From positions 183,146,501 through 183,210,500 of the forward strand of contig NC_092333.1 of NCBI RefSeq assembly GCF_046630445.1: a stretch of 64,000 bases of DNA, read 5' to 3'. Positions 1 to 12,000 of the stretch are shown here, one piece after another. The notes beneath the pieces were generated by a model, which saw nothing but the letters and a program-made list of their open reading frames with translations, was not told the origin of the DNA and ran no database searches. Made by a program: the position numbers and the translations under genes. The first letter of the stretch is position 1, and the number at the start of each line of letters is the position of its first letter. Source of the DNA: Rutidosis leptorrhynchoides. Lineage: Eukaryota > Streptophyta > Magnoliopsida > Asterales > Asteraceae.

Positions 1-372
1 TAAGTTGTATTTATTTTTACATTAGGTTTTAACTGCAACTAAAGTTTTAAAATCGACAAACCGGTCATTAAACGGTAAAAAACCCCCTTTATAATAATGA
101 TATTACTTATATATATATATATATATTTGTATTTTTATAAAATAAAACTAATATAGCGTTAAGCTTTGTCTAAAAGATTCCCTGTGGAACGAACCGGACT
201 TACTAAAAACTACACTACTGTACGATTAGGTACACTGCCTATAAGTGTTGTAGCAAGGTTTAAGTATATCCATTCTATAAATAAATAAATATCTTGTGTA
301 AAATTGTATCATATTTAATAGTATTTCGTTGTAAAATATAAAGCTATTTTATATACACCTCGCATAACATCA
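1..372 (+). repeat. Athila-type LTR, 3' part, cut by window edge
   Basis: The reverse complement of this block matches the start of the LTR at 51692, with shared words such as 'accttgctacaacact', 'aggcagtgtacctaatcgta' and 'ggttcgttccacaggga'. It ends in CATCA at 372, the same terminus as the Athila-like element further right, but in the opposite orientation. The next bases (ATAAC, 373-377) continue a sequence that is uninterrupted at about 26955. This LTR therefore inserted into the internal region of a LARD-like element. The rest of the element lies left of the window. Confidence 0.8.
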
Positions 373-2166
373 ATAACCTTGATATATATGCGTGCTCTTT
401 TATTGTTACCGGAGAACCTTTTATATTCCACCATATTACCAGCAAACGTACCAGCAATCTCGTTGCTCCTTGGCTTAACTCTCTCCGATAAATCACTATA
501 TTTATCTATTGAAGTTTTATCATGAACTCATCCGCATCTTATAACGAGAATTGCCATACCAATTACCGGGAATTAGCAATCAGTAGTTTGAATCTCGCAA
601 CAATTCTACATCAACAGTTATATGCTTACATATAACAATTATTTCCTAGAATTGTGATCTCCCATTTCGAAATTCTGAAAATCACCCACTCTACGAATCA
701 ATACTCTGAATGTTGAAAATGCTGATGAAGCAGCAAAAACTGTAAACGACCTTAACAGTCAAAAGTTTGATGATAAAGAATGGAGTGTTGAAAAAGCTCA
801 AAGATTTTGATACTGAAAAATGAATTGAGCAAATCATGAAAGAGACTATGAACAAGGACTAAACTTGTACATAAAAGAATTCTGATGATTCTGTTTCTGA
901 TGAAATCTTTAGCGAATACCCTACTCTTTAATCGCTCTAAATCATTGTGAATGAATTTCTTCATCACAATTTGAATCTAAAATTCTAAGGTATTATCGTA
1001 TCTTTCATTGTAAATATCCTCAATATTTCTGAAGATATCTTCATAAATATTCTCGTCCAATATTAATTATCTCTCCGCACTGTCCGTGTTATTTCATAAA
1101 AAGAAACTGCTTTAGTTTCTATATTCTGTAAATCTTCGAATTTAAAATATGAATGTTTTGAAGTAGTGTTGGAAATTGATGCATGAGTTAGTATAATATA
1201 ATGACACTTGATTAACGTGATTATATTACAGTAAGTCATGCAGAGTTTCTAATGGAACGTGATGATTCACAGAACATACTGTCATCATGTGTCATGTTAC
1301 ATGACTCTTACATTCTATCTAACCTCTAAACATATCAAGAACATATTTTCTTGATTGTTCTATTCTCAATGATTCTGGTAATTTGACAAATCAAATCGTG
1401 CTATTATGTTCTTTCTTGTTTAGAACATAATGTTCATTCAAAACTCCATACTTATGAATTCTGGACCGTTACTCGCTTTACTAGAGGTCGAGAAGATAAT
1501 AAAAAGGTAAAGAGCTCCAAAATATAAGAGAAAATATAAAGCCCAATAACAACAAGGAGGTTACAAACCGTGGATATTAATACGAATAGCAATATAAAGA
1601 CACAGTAGAATTAAGAATAATATCACCCCAAAGTAATAGTAGAAGTAAATAGATTTTTCTGGTGGAAGATTGAAAAGAAGGATGACAGAAATGATAATTA
1701 GGAAAATATCAAGGATTAAAACGGGATTAAACATTTTCATAATATTTTGGATAAGAAAGAGAATATAGGAATGGTGAGAACAATGGAACTGAAGAGTTTA
1801 ATTTATAATGGAAATATCAGACATAGAAATCGAAGCAGATCGCCGTATTTAATTATAGAGATCTTAATTTCCTTACTCACTGAAGAATCAAATCTTTTAG
1901 ATTTCGAAGATTTTCTTTAAATCCCTAGAACTCCGGAATCAACTCTATCTACGTCAAAAGATTTGACGAAACTTTACTTTACTCATTTCACTCTTTTGGG
2001 ATAGCTTCACTCGTACTCTTCGAGTAATCGAATTATCTTATCCATATTACTCAACAGTAGTAAAACTCTATTTATCAGCTCCTATTCATCCAAAAAACAT
2101 TCTTATTGTTAGCCATGACGATCTCAATCAAATTTCGGGGACGAAATTTCTTTAACGGGTAGGTAC
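373..2166 (+). mobile_element. Internal region of a LARD-like element (3' portion)
   Basis: This block is similar over its length to 26955-28281 and to 46400-48199, the internal regions of the two complete LARD-like elements in the window. It has no sustained reading frame. It ends in a conserved block (about 2127-2166) containing 'atttcggggacgaaattt' and 'gggtaggtac', which directly precedes the 3' LTR. The same block precedes both other 3' LTRs, so it is the likely plus-strand priming region, although it is not a clean purine tract. The 5' half of the element is outside the window, beyond the Athila LTR insertion. Confidence 0.75.
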
Positions 2167-2997
2167 TGTGACGACCCGAAAATTTCCGACCAAATTTAAA
2201 CTTAATCTTTATATATTTCTGACACGATAAGCAAAGTTTGTAATGTTGAGTCTCAAAATTTTTGAACTATTTTTGTACATTCATTTGACTTCGACTGCTC
2301 TCGACGATTCACGAACAATTAATTGTAAATAGATATGTGTGTATGTATATATAAATAATAATTTGAAATATAATTTGAAGTATTATATGTTGTTGTTATT
2401 AAAAATTAATAAAATAAAATAAAATAGGATATTTTAATAATTATTATTTAAAATATATTTCTATATATAAATAAAGTATATTAAAAATAAATATTAAATG
2501 ATTGTAACACTCGTTTGATGTTCCGATTAATATTAAGCAAACTAAATTCAAACTTATATGATATCAAAATAAACGGTGATTCGAAAATGAGTACTATAAA
2601 TTTTAGGCTTATTAAAAATGTATTTAGGAACTATTTGTTGAATTTTAAAATTTTTATATTTTACTTGGGGTTAGGAGTGAATAATTAATGTAATTTTTAC
2701 TTAATAGTTAATGATTGAATTTTATACCATAATGATCAAAATAAATAAATATAGTTAATTAAAAATATGGGATTTTTCTACACATTTTTACCCGCCACTG
2801 ATTTCGCACGATACACGGTTCGTGAAAACTGTCGGTAATATAATCCAAATAACCTGATGGCTTTACTGTACTTAATTGAGATCACATGTTTCTATTCTTA
2901 ATTTATAATATAATTATTGGGATTACTGTTTTCCTTGTTTTCCTTTTGATTCTTCCTGACACCAACATTATAATATGTATATACATAGTTATAAAAT

Positions 2998-2998
<1 letters not shown>

Positions 2999-3061
<63 letters not shown>

Positions 3062-3113
3062 ATTTTATAACTATGTATAAAATAGGTATATATATATATA
3101 TATATACCTATTT

Positions 3114-3164
<51 letters not shown>
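2999..3164. repeat. TA microsatellite with nested inverted repeats
   Basis: There are three (TA)n runs (2999-3060, 3087-3106, 3117-3163). They are separated by 'ggtatata', 'tatacctattttata' and 'tataaaataggta' words that are reverse complements of one another, so the whole block can fold into nested hairpins. Its apparent ORFs (strings of I and Y) are repeat artefacts. Confidence 0.9.
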
Positions 3165-3166
<2 letters not shown>

Positions 3167-5267
3167 ATGAGCACACTTAATAATCAATTACTCTTGTCAC
3201 CTACTACTTGTTATTGTTTCCTGTTTTGTTTGAGAATTCGTGATTTGAGCAGATAAGATAGAATATGTACTGTGTTTGTTTGATCAACTTTACAGCTATT
3301 CTAAATATATTTACACATAGATAGATAATTATATAATATACATTATACATATACATATATTATTGCAATTGGAGACAGTATCCTATCTCCTCTTTCTATC
3401 CATGTCAAACCAAACCCATTTCACCACTGTTATATAACTTTATCTATCTATATTTCTTCATCTATCTGTATTGTAAACATATACATATTTACCCACATAT
3501 ACGAACACCAACTATCAATCTAATACTCGTTTGATCATCAATCCCACCATCCTCAAACACCGTTGGCTAACCACACCAAACCACCATCTTCTCAATCTTA
3601 AACCACCTACAATCACTTTCTCCCTCGACAACACCTACTGCAGCCGTCCTTCTGTTTCGAACCACCGAGAACCATTCGACCCAAACTATCATCATTATTA
3701 AACCTTCGAACCATAAACCATCAACTTGATCAACCCATGACCACCACTCGACACCTCTACTCACTAATGTTTCGGCTTCTATTCAAACCACACCCACTTT
3801 ACTACTACCTACTTCCTACATGACTTAATCAAGATCCCATTGAAAACTATTGTTTTGATTATGATTTTGGTTCGGGACACTGCTACACGATGAACCCAAC
3901 ACCATTACAACTCACCTTCAGTTACCATCTCCAACATTATCAAACCGTAACAAAAAACCATGGAAAACCGTCACCTTCCTCTAACCCATCACGGTTGTAA
4001 TCCCGTTAATCTCTGTTCTTGTTTGTTCGACCCACATCACCTCGCCACCCTCACCAAAACGTCACACCCTACAGCCACCATAACCATCTCTCTCTCTCTC
4101 TTATTGTTACTCGAAAACCACCATCGAAACCCACAATTTTTTTACTGCCCTTACTTGTTTTCTGTCTCTAATCAATCAACTAATTCTATCTTGATGTATC
4201 GTTTCTATTTAATAGCCACACACCTGCCATTGTTCTTCGTCACTAATACAGCCCATCTCCATCACTGCTGCAGCTGTCTTTCTGTCTCCATGTAGTTGTA
4301 AACGATGAAAATAAATACAAACACTACGTGTTTCGTGTAATAATCACATAGATTACACGATCCGAGTAGTTCAACGTTAAGAATATTATTGTTGTTGCTG
4401 CGTTATTGATTCTGTTTATGGTAAAATAACGATGGTAATGGAATGGTAGGAAGGATGATTGATGAGATGATACATGATGTTATGATGTTACTACTGCACT
4501 AGTGAAACGAATGATGACTAAATGGTTCCTTGATGGCCGACCAAAAACAAAGGGGTAAGAATAAAGGGTTGTGTCTTTTGCTTGGAAGTGATTAGGTAAA
4601 GTTTATTTTATGATTAAAACCCCATTTGTTATTGCAACTGGACACTATATCGATGGGCATGTACATAAGACTTGGGCCGTATTATTTTTTTATTAGGACA
4701 TCATGGTTATTTTGCTAAGTGGGCTGTAAATTGATTGTGTATTTGGACCGAAGCAAAACAGGTCAGGCCACCATTTTTTTTTCCTACGACTAGAATGATA
4801 ATAATGATAGATCATAATGATGACAATGATAGTCATGATATTAATGCACGATGAAAATGATAGATGAAGAGATGTTTAGTTTTGATGATGGCGAATGGGT
4901 AGTAAAGAAGATTATGATGATGGTTACAGTTTAGATAGTAACGGTAAAGGTAATATTATGAAGATTAGATTAGTGATTAGGTTAAGAATAATGATATACA
5001 TGATGAAGAGATGATTGTGTTGATAATGATGGTGATACCGTATGATTATGATTATGTATATGATTATAATTATGATTATATTATGATTATGATCATGATG
5101 ATTTAGATGATGAAATAGATGACGAGATGATATAATGATATTGATAATGATTATAATAATAATTAGATTAGGATTATGATAAAAGTTTGATGTTAATTGA
5201 CGATAATGAGATACGGTTATGATTATATGGAAAGTGATTATGATAATGATTATGATGATGATACGGA

Positions 5268-5332
5268 GTAATGGTTAAGGATGTTTTCGGGTTAGCGGGA
5301 CGTCGCGGGTTCAAACCCGAACTTGGGCATTT
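5268..5332 (+). other. tRNA-like (SINE-head-like) block within LTR
   Basis: This block contains an A-box-like word TGGTTAAGGATG (5272-5283) and a canonical B-box GGGTTCAAACCC (5307-5318), followed by 'gacttgggcat'-like sequence. It resembles the head of a tRNA-derived SINE. The block recurs at 22886-22948 and 30980-31042 in the LARD 1 type LTRs but is not seen in the solo LTR at 57807 or the 41786 element. No complete cloverleaf was found, so this is not called a tRNA gene. Confidence 0.55.
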
Positions 5333-6251
5333 TTTTTAGGACTACTTCTTTGAGGTTCGTGAATCCAAGGCCAACCCTACACTTGTTCAATGGCGACATA
5401 TGTATTTTTACTACGAAATACAATATGGTGAGTTTCATTTGCTCCCTTTTTAAATGCTTTTGCAATATATATTTTTGGGACTGAGAATACATGCGCTGCT
5501 TTTATAAATGTTTGACGAAATAGACACAAGTACTTAAAACTACATTCTATGGTTGGATTACTATACCGAATATTGCCCCTTCAAGTCTGGTAACCTAAGA
5601 ATTAGGGAAATGGCCCCTAATTGACGCGAATCCTAAAGATAGATCTATGGGTCTAACAAACCCCATTCTGGAATTTGGAATGCTTTAGTACTTCGATTTA
5701 AATGGTGATTGCGATTGTCAATATCTATGGCATACTTGCGAGTATGCGGGGGATATTCTATATGCATTATGTTAATGTCGGTTACCAGGTGTTCATCATA
5801 CGAATGATTTTTATTACACTTGCGAGTGTAATGTTATTTATGAAAAATGAGAATCTTGTGGTCTATTAAAATTATGAAAATGATTGATTATGATAAACTA
5901 ATGAACTCACCAACCTTTTGGTTGGCACTTTTAAGCATGTTTATTCACATGTATGAAAGAAATCTTCCGCTATGCATTTGCTCATTTTAGAGATATTACT
6001 TGGAGTCATTCATGACGTATTTCAAAATACGTTGCATTCGAGTCGTTGAATTCAACAAGATTATTATTAAGTCATTTATAGATCTGATATATTGTGAAAT
6101 GGTATGCATGCCTGTCAACTTTCGATGAAATGAAAGTTTGTCTTTTAAAAACGAATGCAATGTTTGTAAAATGTATCATATAGAGGTCAGAACCTCGCAA
6201 TGTAATCAACTGATATGAATCGTTTATAATCGATATGAACGGGTCCCTTCA

Positions 6252-6427
6252 TTTATTAACAAGTAATGGTTCATGAATCGTCGAAACTGGTCGAGGTTAA
6301 ATGAATGTATGTAAATAGTTCAAAAATTTTGAGACTCATGATAACAGACTTTGCTTATCGTGTCAGAATTATCAAATCATTTAGGGAATTAAGTTCAAAA
6401 TAAGTCAAAATTTTCCGGGTCATGACA
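6252..6427 (-). repeat. Inverted fragment of a related LTR start
   Basis: Read on the minus strand it begins TGTCATGACCCGG and continues with 'gacacgataagcaaagtctgt' and 'ctcaaaatttttgaact', the first about 170 bp of the same LTR family. Its orientation is opposite to the LTR ending at 6251. The simplest reading is that LARD-like element 1 inserted into an older inverted LTR, of which this is the remaining right side. Confidence 0.65.
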
Positions 6428-6754
6428 TCTGTGGTGGCCAATACTTGGAAATTAACGCAACTCTAGTCGGGCAAGGTTTTGGTACTAAAAAAATAAAGTT
6501 AAGTGACAATGAGGTTATGGAGACGAATATGGTCACTTCTCCTTTCCTAGAGTGAAAGCCACAATTCCAAGCGAGAAGACATCGACATCTTCGTTCGTTA
6601 ATGGTAAGGGCTCGAGTTGTATTTGTTGTGTGTGTTCAAATGTTTCTTGTACTAGACTTTGTAGGGAGCGGTTCATTGAAAATATGAAGCTTCGGGGTCC
6701 CATTGTCAAGACTTCTTTGCTTAAAGTAGGTGCAAGAAATTCGAAGTACAATAA
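6428..6754. other. Unassigned sequence
   Basis: No recognisable gene is present. A minus-strand ORF (6533-6751, 72 codons) contains DVFSLGIVAF, which resembles the DVFSxGIVA word of plant receptor-like kinase domains. No other kinase motif is present, so a decayed kinase fragment is possible but not supported. A plus-strand ORF (6552-6830, 92 codons) is cysteine-rich (CICCVC) and unrecognised. Confidence 0.3.
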
Positions 6755-8208
6755 AGTTATTAACGGTAAGGATGCTTCACTTCACTTGAGGGACAACGAC
6801 GACGACTTAGTTGTTAGTGAAAATATATAGAATCTATTTTGTGAAGATCTGGTAGATGATCAAGTAGGTGAGGCGGATTCTCTTGGCGTTTTTTAGGATT
6901 TAGCGATGACGGCTTAATTACGTGCTTGGTTAAAAGAACCACCATTTTTTTGGGTTTTATGATTGTCTAGTTCACATAAGTTATTTAGCGGTTAACAAAA
7001 GTTTATTCGTAAGATACTCTATGCTAAAATGTTAGGCCAAACATATTTAGACATTCGTGATTTAGATGCTGGACACCAATCTAGGTTATAATGGGTGAAT
7101 TAAATTGGTTATAAAATCTGAACAATTGTGTGGACACGTGCGAGACACCAGCGTTGACCTTGATTATACAATAGTAAAACTGAACTAGATCACACTTTTA
7201 TATTAACATTGGTTATGTATTAACTAGTGATTTAGGTGTGTGACAGTGCTAGACTCAAACTAGTTACGAAACCGACTGAACTGACAGGCTGTCTCGGGTG
7301 ATTTGCCACACGATAGTTAAACGGATCTTTAAAGCGCAATCCACACTAGGGGAAGAAATCTTAAGTGAATATGTTTGTCTCTTCTAGCTCTACTATCTTT
7401 TACTGTTGCAAAAAAATCGACGTAAAAAAAAAAATACTCTACTAGCTTTTACTGTGTTTTAGTTATTATTTAATTAATCAAATTATTTTCTAAACCCCTC
7501 CACCCCCGCCCCCACCAGATCTTCACAAAACAGATTCTATATATTTTCACCCCCACCACCAGATCTCCACAAAACAGATTCTATATATTTTCACTAACAA
7601 CTAATTCGTAGTCGTTGTCCCTCAAGTGAAGTGAAGCACCCTTACCGTTAATAGGTGAAGCGGATTCTCTTGACGTTTTAGAGGATTTAGCGACGACGAC
7701 TTAATTGTGTGCTTGATTAAAAGAACAACCATTTTTTTAGGTTTTATGATTTTCTGGTTCACATAAGTTATTTAGCGGTTAACGAAAGTTTATTCGTAAG
7801 ATACTTTATGCTAAAATGTTAGGCCAAACATATTTAGACATTTGTGATTTAGATGTTGGACACCAATCTAGGTTATAATTGGTGAATTAAATTGGTTATA
7901 AAATCTGAACAGTTGTGTAGGTTATAATTGGTGAATTAAATTGGTTATAAAATCTGAACAGTTGTGTGGACACGTGCGAGACACCAGCGTTGACCTTGAT
8001 TTTACGATAGTAGAACTGAACTAGATCACACTTTTATATTAACATTGGTTATGTATTAGCTAGTGATTTAGGTGTGTGACAGTGGTAGACTCAAACTAGT
8101 TAAGAAACCAAGTGAACTAACAGGCTATCTCGGGTGATTTGCCACACGATAGTTAAACGAATCTTTAAAGAGCAATCCCACTAGGGGAAGAAATCTTAAG
8201 TGAATATG
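6755..8208. repeat. Duplication-inversion cluster
   Basis: Two direct copies of about 0.5 kb are present (about 6864-7378 and 7652-8208), sharing words such as 'aggccaaacatatttagaca' and 'tgacaggct'. The segment just before the first copy (about 6757-6852) reappears inverted (about 7514-7647) just before the second. The inverted arm carries a small tandem duplication of 'agattctatatattttca', separated by C-rich sequence (7498-7560). The second direct copy also carries an internal duplication of about 45 bp (7869-7958). No protein is recognised. Confidence 0.8.
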
Positions 8209-9003
8209 TTTTTTTTTTTCCTTTTCTAGTTATTAATTTCTTAAATAAATTGCTCCACGCGGGGCGAACTTGACTTATCTAGTATCTATTATTGTACGAT
8301 CAAGATCAATTGTCTGTAGTGTGATAATATTCATTAGCTAGTTTTGTTTATAATTTTAAAGATACAATCTATCACATTACTCCCACAACCGTCTTCCACA
8401 GCTAATATATAAAACTCAAAATTAGTCGAGTTAGATCTCTTTGAGTTTTCAACGAGAGTTTTTTAATTTTCTAACGAGTCTGGCATGTTTACACCTATAA
8501 CATTACGTTACATACTTTTAAATAAAGGCAAATTGAAGAGTATCTAAAATCACAAAAAGATATTATACGAAATTGGGCTAACAATGGACATTAGTTGAGA
8601 CTTATCTTATATATGGGTTAAGTCTTCATATAATATTTGTATATAAAATAAACCGGGTTAGAAGTTAAGAGCCCAAACAAAAACAAAACAGACACCCGTA
8701 AGCCCAAATAAAATAGACTATGAAAATTGAAGAGTATCTAAAATCACAAAAGATATTATACGAAATTGGATAGATTAGTTGTTAAGGCAAGTAAACCACA
8801 CGAAACATGCATAAAAGCGGATGAGAGTAAATTTTGAAGAATAAATTTCATTTAATTGGCCAAAAGTAAGGTCATGTGGCGTGCAAACTATTCTTTTATT
8901 TGTATTTTGTATCTATAATATAATATAATATAATAATAATAATTAATAATATGGATAATATAGATATAAATATAAATATAGAAGATTAAGACATGATGTT
9001 ATT
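8209..9003 (-). other. Intergenic region with beta-galactosidase 3' UTR
   Basis: The part nearest 9003 should be the 3' UTR of the beta-galactosidase gene. Reading on the minus strand, an AATAAA-like word occurs near 8895-8905 in AT-rich sequence. A direct repeat of about 47 bp ('aattgaagagtatctaaaat...', about 8530-8577 and 8722-8769) is the only other structure seen. Confidence 0.45.
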
Positions 9004-12000
9004 TCATGCACATGAAGCTTCTACTGCTAAACTTTTCACTACACCTATACAAGGGTCACCAAATGTGGCTGTTGATACTCCAACATTGCAACTTCTTGAC
9101 CCAATACAAGCCTGCAAAAGATTAACATCCGTCAATAGAGTTAATTTAATTTCACCGGGTGAACACTTTACCCAAAAAAAAAAAAAAAAAAAAAAAAGTC
9201 AATAGAGTTGACCTTTTGTAGGATTGAAAGGGCATCAGTACTTTGACATTCACCGTGACTAAAGCTTCCACATTTCCCTTGAGGAGTTCCAAAGCTAGCA
9301 AATTTGATTGAAGATATGACTTGATTAGGATGAGGGCACTCAAGCGACACTCGTGGCTCTGACTTTGACTTTTTTGTTGACTTTTCTTGACTCCATGCTT
9401 CCATTGAAATTGGGTGAGATTGGGAGACATGTGAACACAAACTTTGTAATTCTTGTGTCGCAAAAGCGATTTGTGTAGGATCGCCACCCATCTCCTCGAA
9501 CAAGACTAGTAAATTCCCACTTGGTTTCAACCATGATCTCGGTACATGGTACCTGCAAGATTAAGTCAATTAATAAAAAAGATTCAAACTTTGATCAATA
9601 TGTTCAATATAGACTTCACTTACAGCGTTTGTGATGGTTTCCCACAATTCTTAAGGCATTTATTCGAATTATATGCTCCTTTGTAACTACAATCTGAGCA
9701 ACCGCTAGTTGGAGCAATATAAGCGGGCCAATATCGCCCGATGCTTTGACCATTGACCCACGCCTCACCTTTCCCCATTCCAGTAAAGTCTATCGCGATT
9801 GGATTATCTCCCGAAGGGGCATCAAAGTTGGTCTGTTTTAACATATAAAACGCATGAACAACCTTAACCGTTTTTAAAAAAAAAAAAAAAAAAAAAAACT
9901 TGGATATTAGTACCTTGTACCAAGTCAATGGTTGACCTTTAGGATACCCTGAAACCCATAGTGATGAACCACCAGTGTTTAGGCCTAGTTTGTCTCCTTT
10001 GAGTCCAACCTGATATGTCCACTCTTGTGAAGAAAGGTCAACGGTTGACCCATTTTTCAAACCCACTAGTTGTACCGGGCCAGTAATACCCGCACCCGCA
10101 AGATCAAAAAAAGCACCATAGTTCTGTACACAAAGATTATATCAATAACAAATACATCCACTTGTTTGACATACAAAATCTTGCAGATTTATCAAAGTCA
10201 AACCTGAAGTCCAACGGTCAAACTCAACAAATCGAGTTTGTTCTTTCCGGATTTGAGGGTGATGGGAAAATCCTTAGTGATAGGGTTTCCGATTGCACTA
10301 CCTATTAACGAAAAACATCGTATATTTTTTAAGTAAACAAGATGAAAAAAGTCCTTTTTTTGTAATTAACTTTCTTGTACCTTTAAGTTGATCATTAATG
10401 AACACGTGAAGAACATGGCCAAGCGATTTCACATGAAGAGTTGTTTGAGTTTCATCGTCTTTAACATTAGCGCTGCGAGACATATGAATAACTCATCATT
10501 AGTGTATGGGTCGAAATTGCTACCTATGCGTGACATGATTAATGATTAACACGCATTAAAAAAAGGGATATTTTTTTGACAGTTTGCCTTTCCAAAAAAA
10601 AGAGATTTTTTTTTTTACCTTATTGAATACCATAAATAATCGCTTTGATCAGCAGTGGTGTTAATTTGCTCCAATAATCCCGGTTTTTTAAATGCACCAG
10701 AACTTGAGATCCCGACAGGTTCACTAACGTAACTCCATTCGGTTGAAATTGCCTTAGAAGCACTTAAAACGTTTCCAACGTTCGTAGCAACAAATTTTCG
10801 GATAGTAGCCATTGAGTTTATCTGTTAAAACTCAAGTATCAACAAGTTTGACTTTTCAGAAATGACCAGAGACCAATTTGGTAGCTGTTACGGTTGACCA
10901 TAAAAGTCAAACTAACCTTTGCAGTGTTGAAAACTACATTCTTGCAATCAGGCAAGATGCTAACAGACCAAGCGGGTAATTTGTATGAATTTCCATTAAA
11001 GTTCACGGTAGCATCATTTTGTGTATCAATATTCGCCAAATAAGCAGCGCACGTCGATGATGTCTGATACACATGAGCCTAAACCCAAAAGAGTTTACGT
11101 TAGTTAATCTACAAACGTACGATGAGTCTAAAAAACCTATAAAAATATGCGACGATAAACACTTTACCTCTGCATTATGACCCAAAGACATATTTTTGGG
11201 ATCCGTTGCCACCATCGCTTCTTCACAAAGCTTTATCGCTTTATGTAATTCTTGCAAGTGGCCCCACTTCGGTTGTCGAGGAGCCCCTGCATCATTAATA
11301 TCGAAATGAAATATTATCCTCTATACCAAAACAAGAAATGAAATGAATAGTACTCTGTCGCTGACATCATGCTGATGTGTCAACATGGCGTCAGCTATTT
11401 TGTCCTTTGATTTTTATTAAAAAAAAAAAAGAATTATTACCCTGCGCGTTGCGCTGGCTTCTAACTCGTTAAAATCAAAATGCAAATCCAAACAACCCAT
11501 GAAACAAGATTAAATTTTTTACCGTATTCATCAAGTGGAGCATCATAATCATAACTTGTTGCAATAAACGGTCCTCCAGTAGTACGGCCAAAATTAGTCC
11601 CGCCATGGTACTGCAATAGGCGAAAAAAATTCAACATCTTTAATAGACTCAAGTTAAAAAACATACATTTGATATTTAGTACATGCGATAGTTACGTGCT
11701 AACCATATAATAGTTTTGAAAGGTTCCACCTCGTTGATAGAAACGTGCGACTGCAAATGCGATATCTTCTACTGGTCTATAAGGGACGGCCCCACCAAAA
11801 GAAAGAAACCATCCGGTCCAATTCTCAGTCCACATTGTTGGTTTATTTGCAGCATTTGGTTTATACCCATCACAATAGAACCCATTACAGGTGTCTATCT
11901 ACACTCACAATCAATGAAAAAAACTGTCGACTTTTTGGTCAAACTGGTAAACTGTTGACTAATTTTTTTTTAGTACTTACTGTTGGATCAGGTGCATCTT

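Larger units (their letters stand above)
2167..6251 (+). repeat. 3' LTR of LARD-like element 1 (4.1 kb)
   Basis: It starts TGTGACGACCCG and ends CGGGTCCCTTCA. It is collinear with the LTRs at 20170, 28282 and 57807: a TA microsatellite zone, a zone rich in 'ccaccat' words (3500-4300), an ATG/GAT-rich zone (4790-5260), a tRNA-like block (5268-5332), the TTTTTGGG..GAGAATACATG box (5472-5493) and a U5 hairpin (6183-6196). Short ORFs inside it have no counterparts in the other LTRs and are not called as genes. The LTR follows the conserved pre-LTR block. Five bases after the end (tttat, 6252-6256) would be the TSD, but the other copy is outside the window. Confidence 0.85.

Noticed and set aside
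752..967. Short minus-strand ORF, similar to one at 46765-46977
   Set aside because: Similarity reflects shared LARD internal sequence. The frame is not open in the third copy and no motif is present.
2989..3174. ORF made of Ile/Tyr repeats
   Set aside because: It is a translation of the TA microsatellite. The same applies to ORFs over 39538-39748, 42505-42882, 48931-49368, 31075-31359 and 59439-59801.
6533..6751. Receptor-kinase-like word DVFSLGIVAF
   Set aside because: A single short motif without catalytic loop or other kinase subdomains. Kept only as a remark in the unassigned region.
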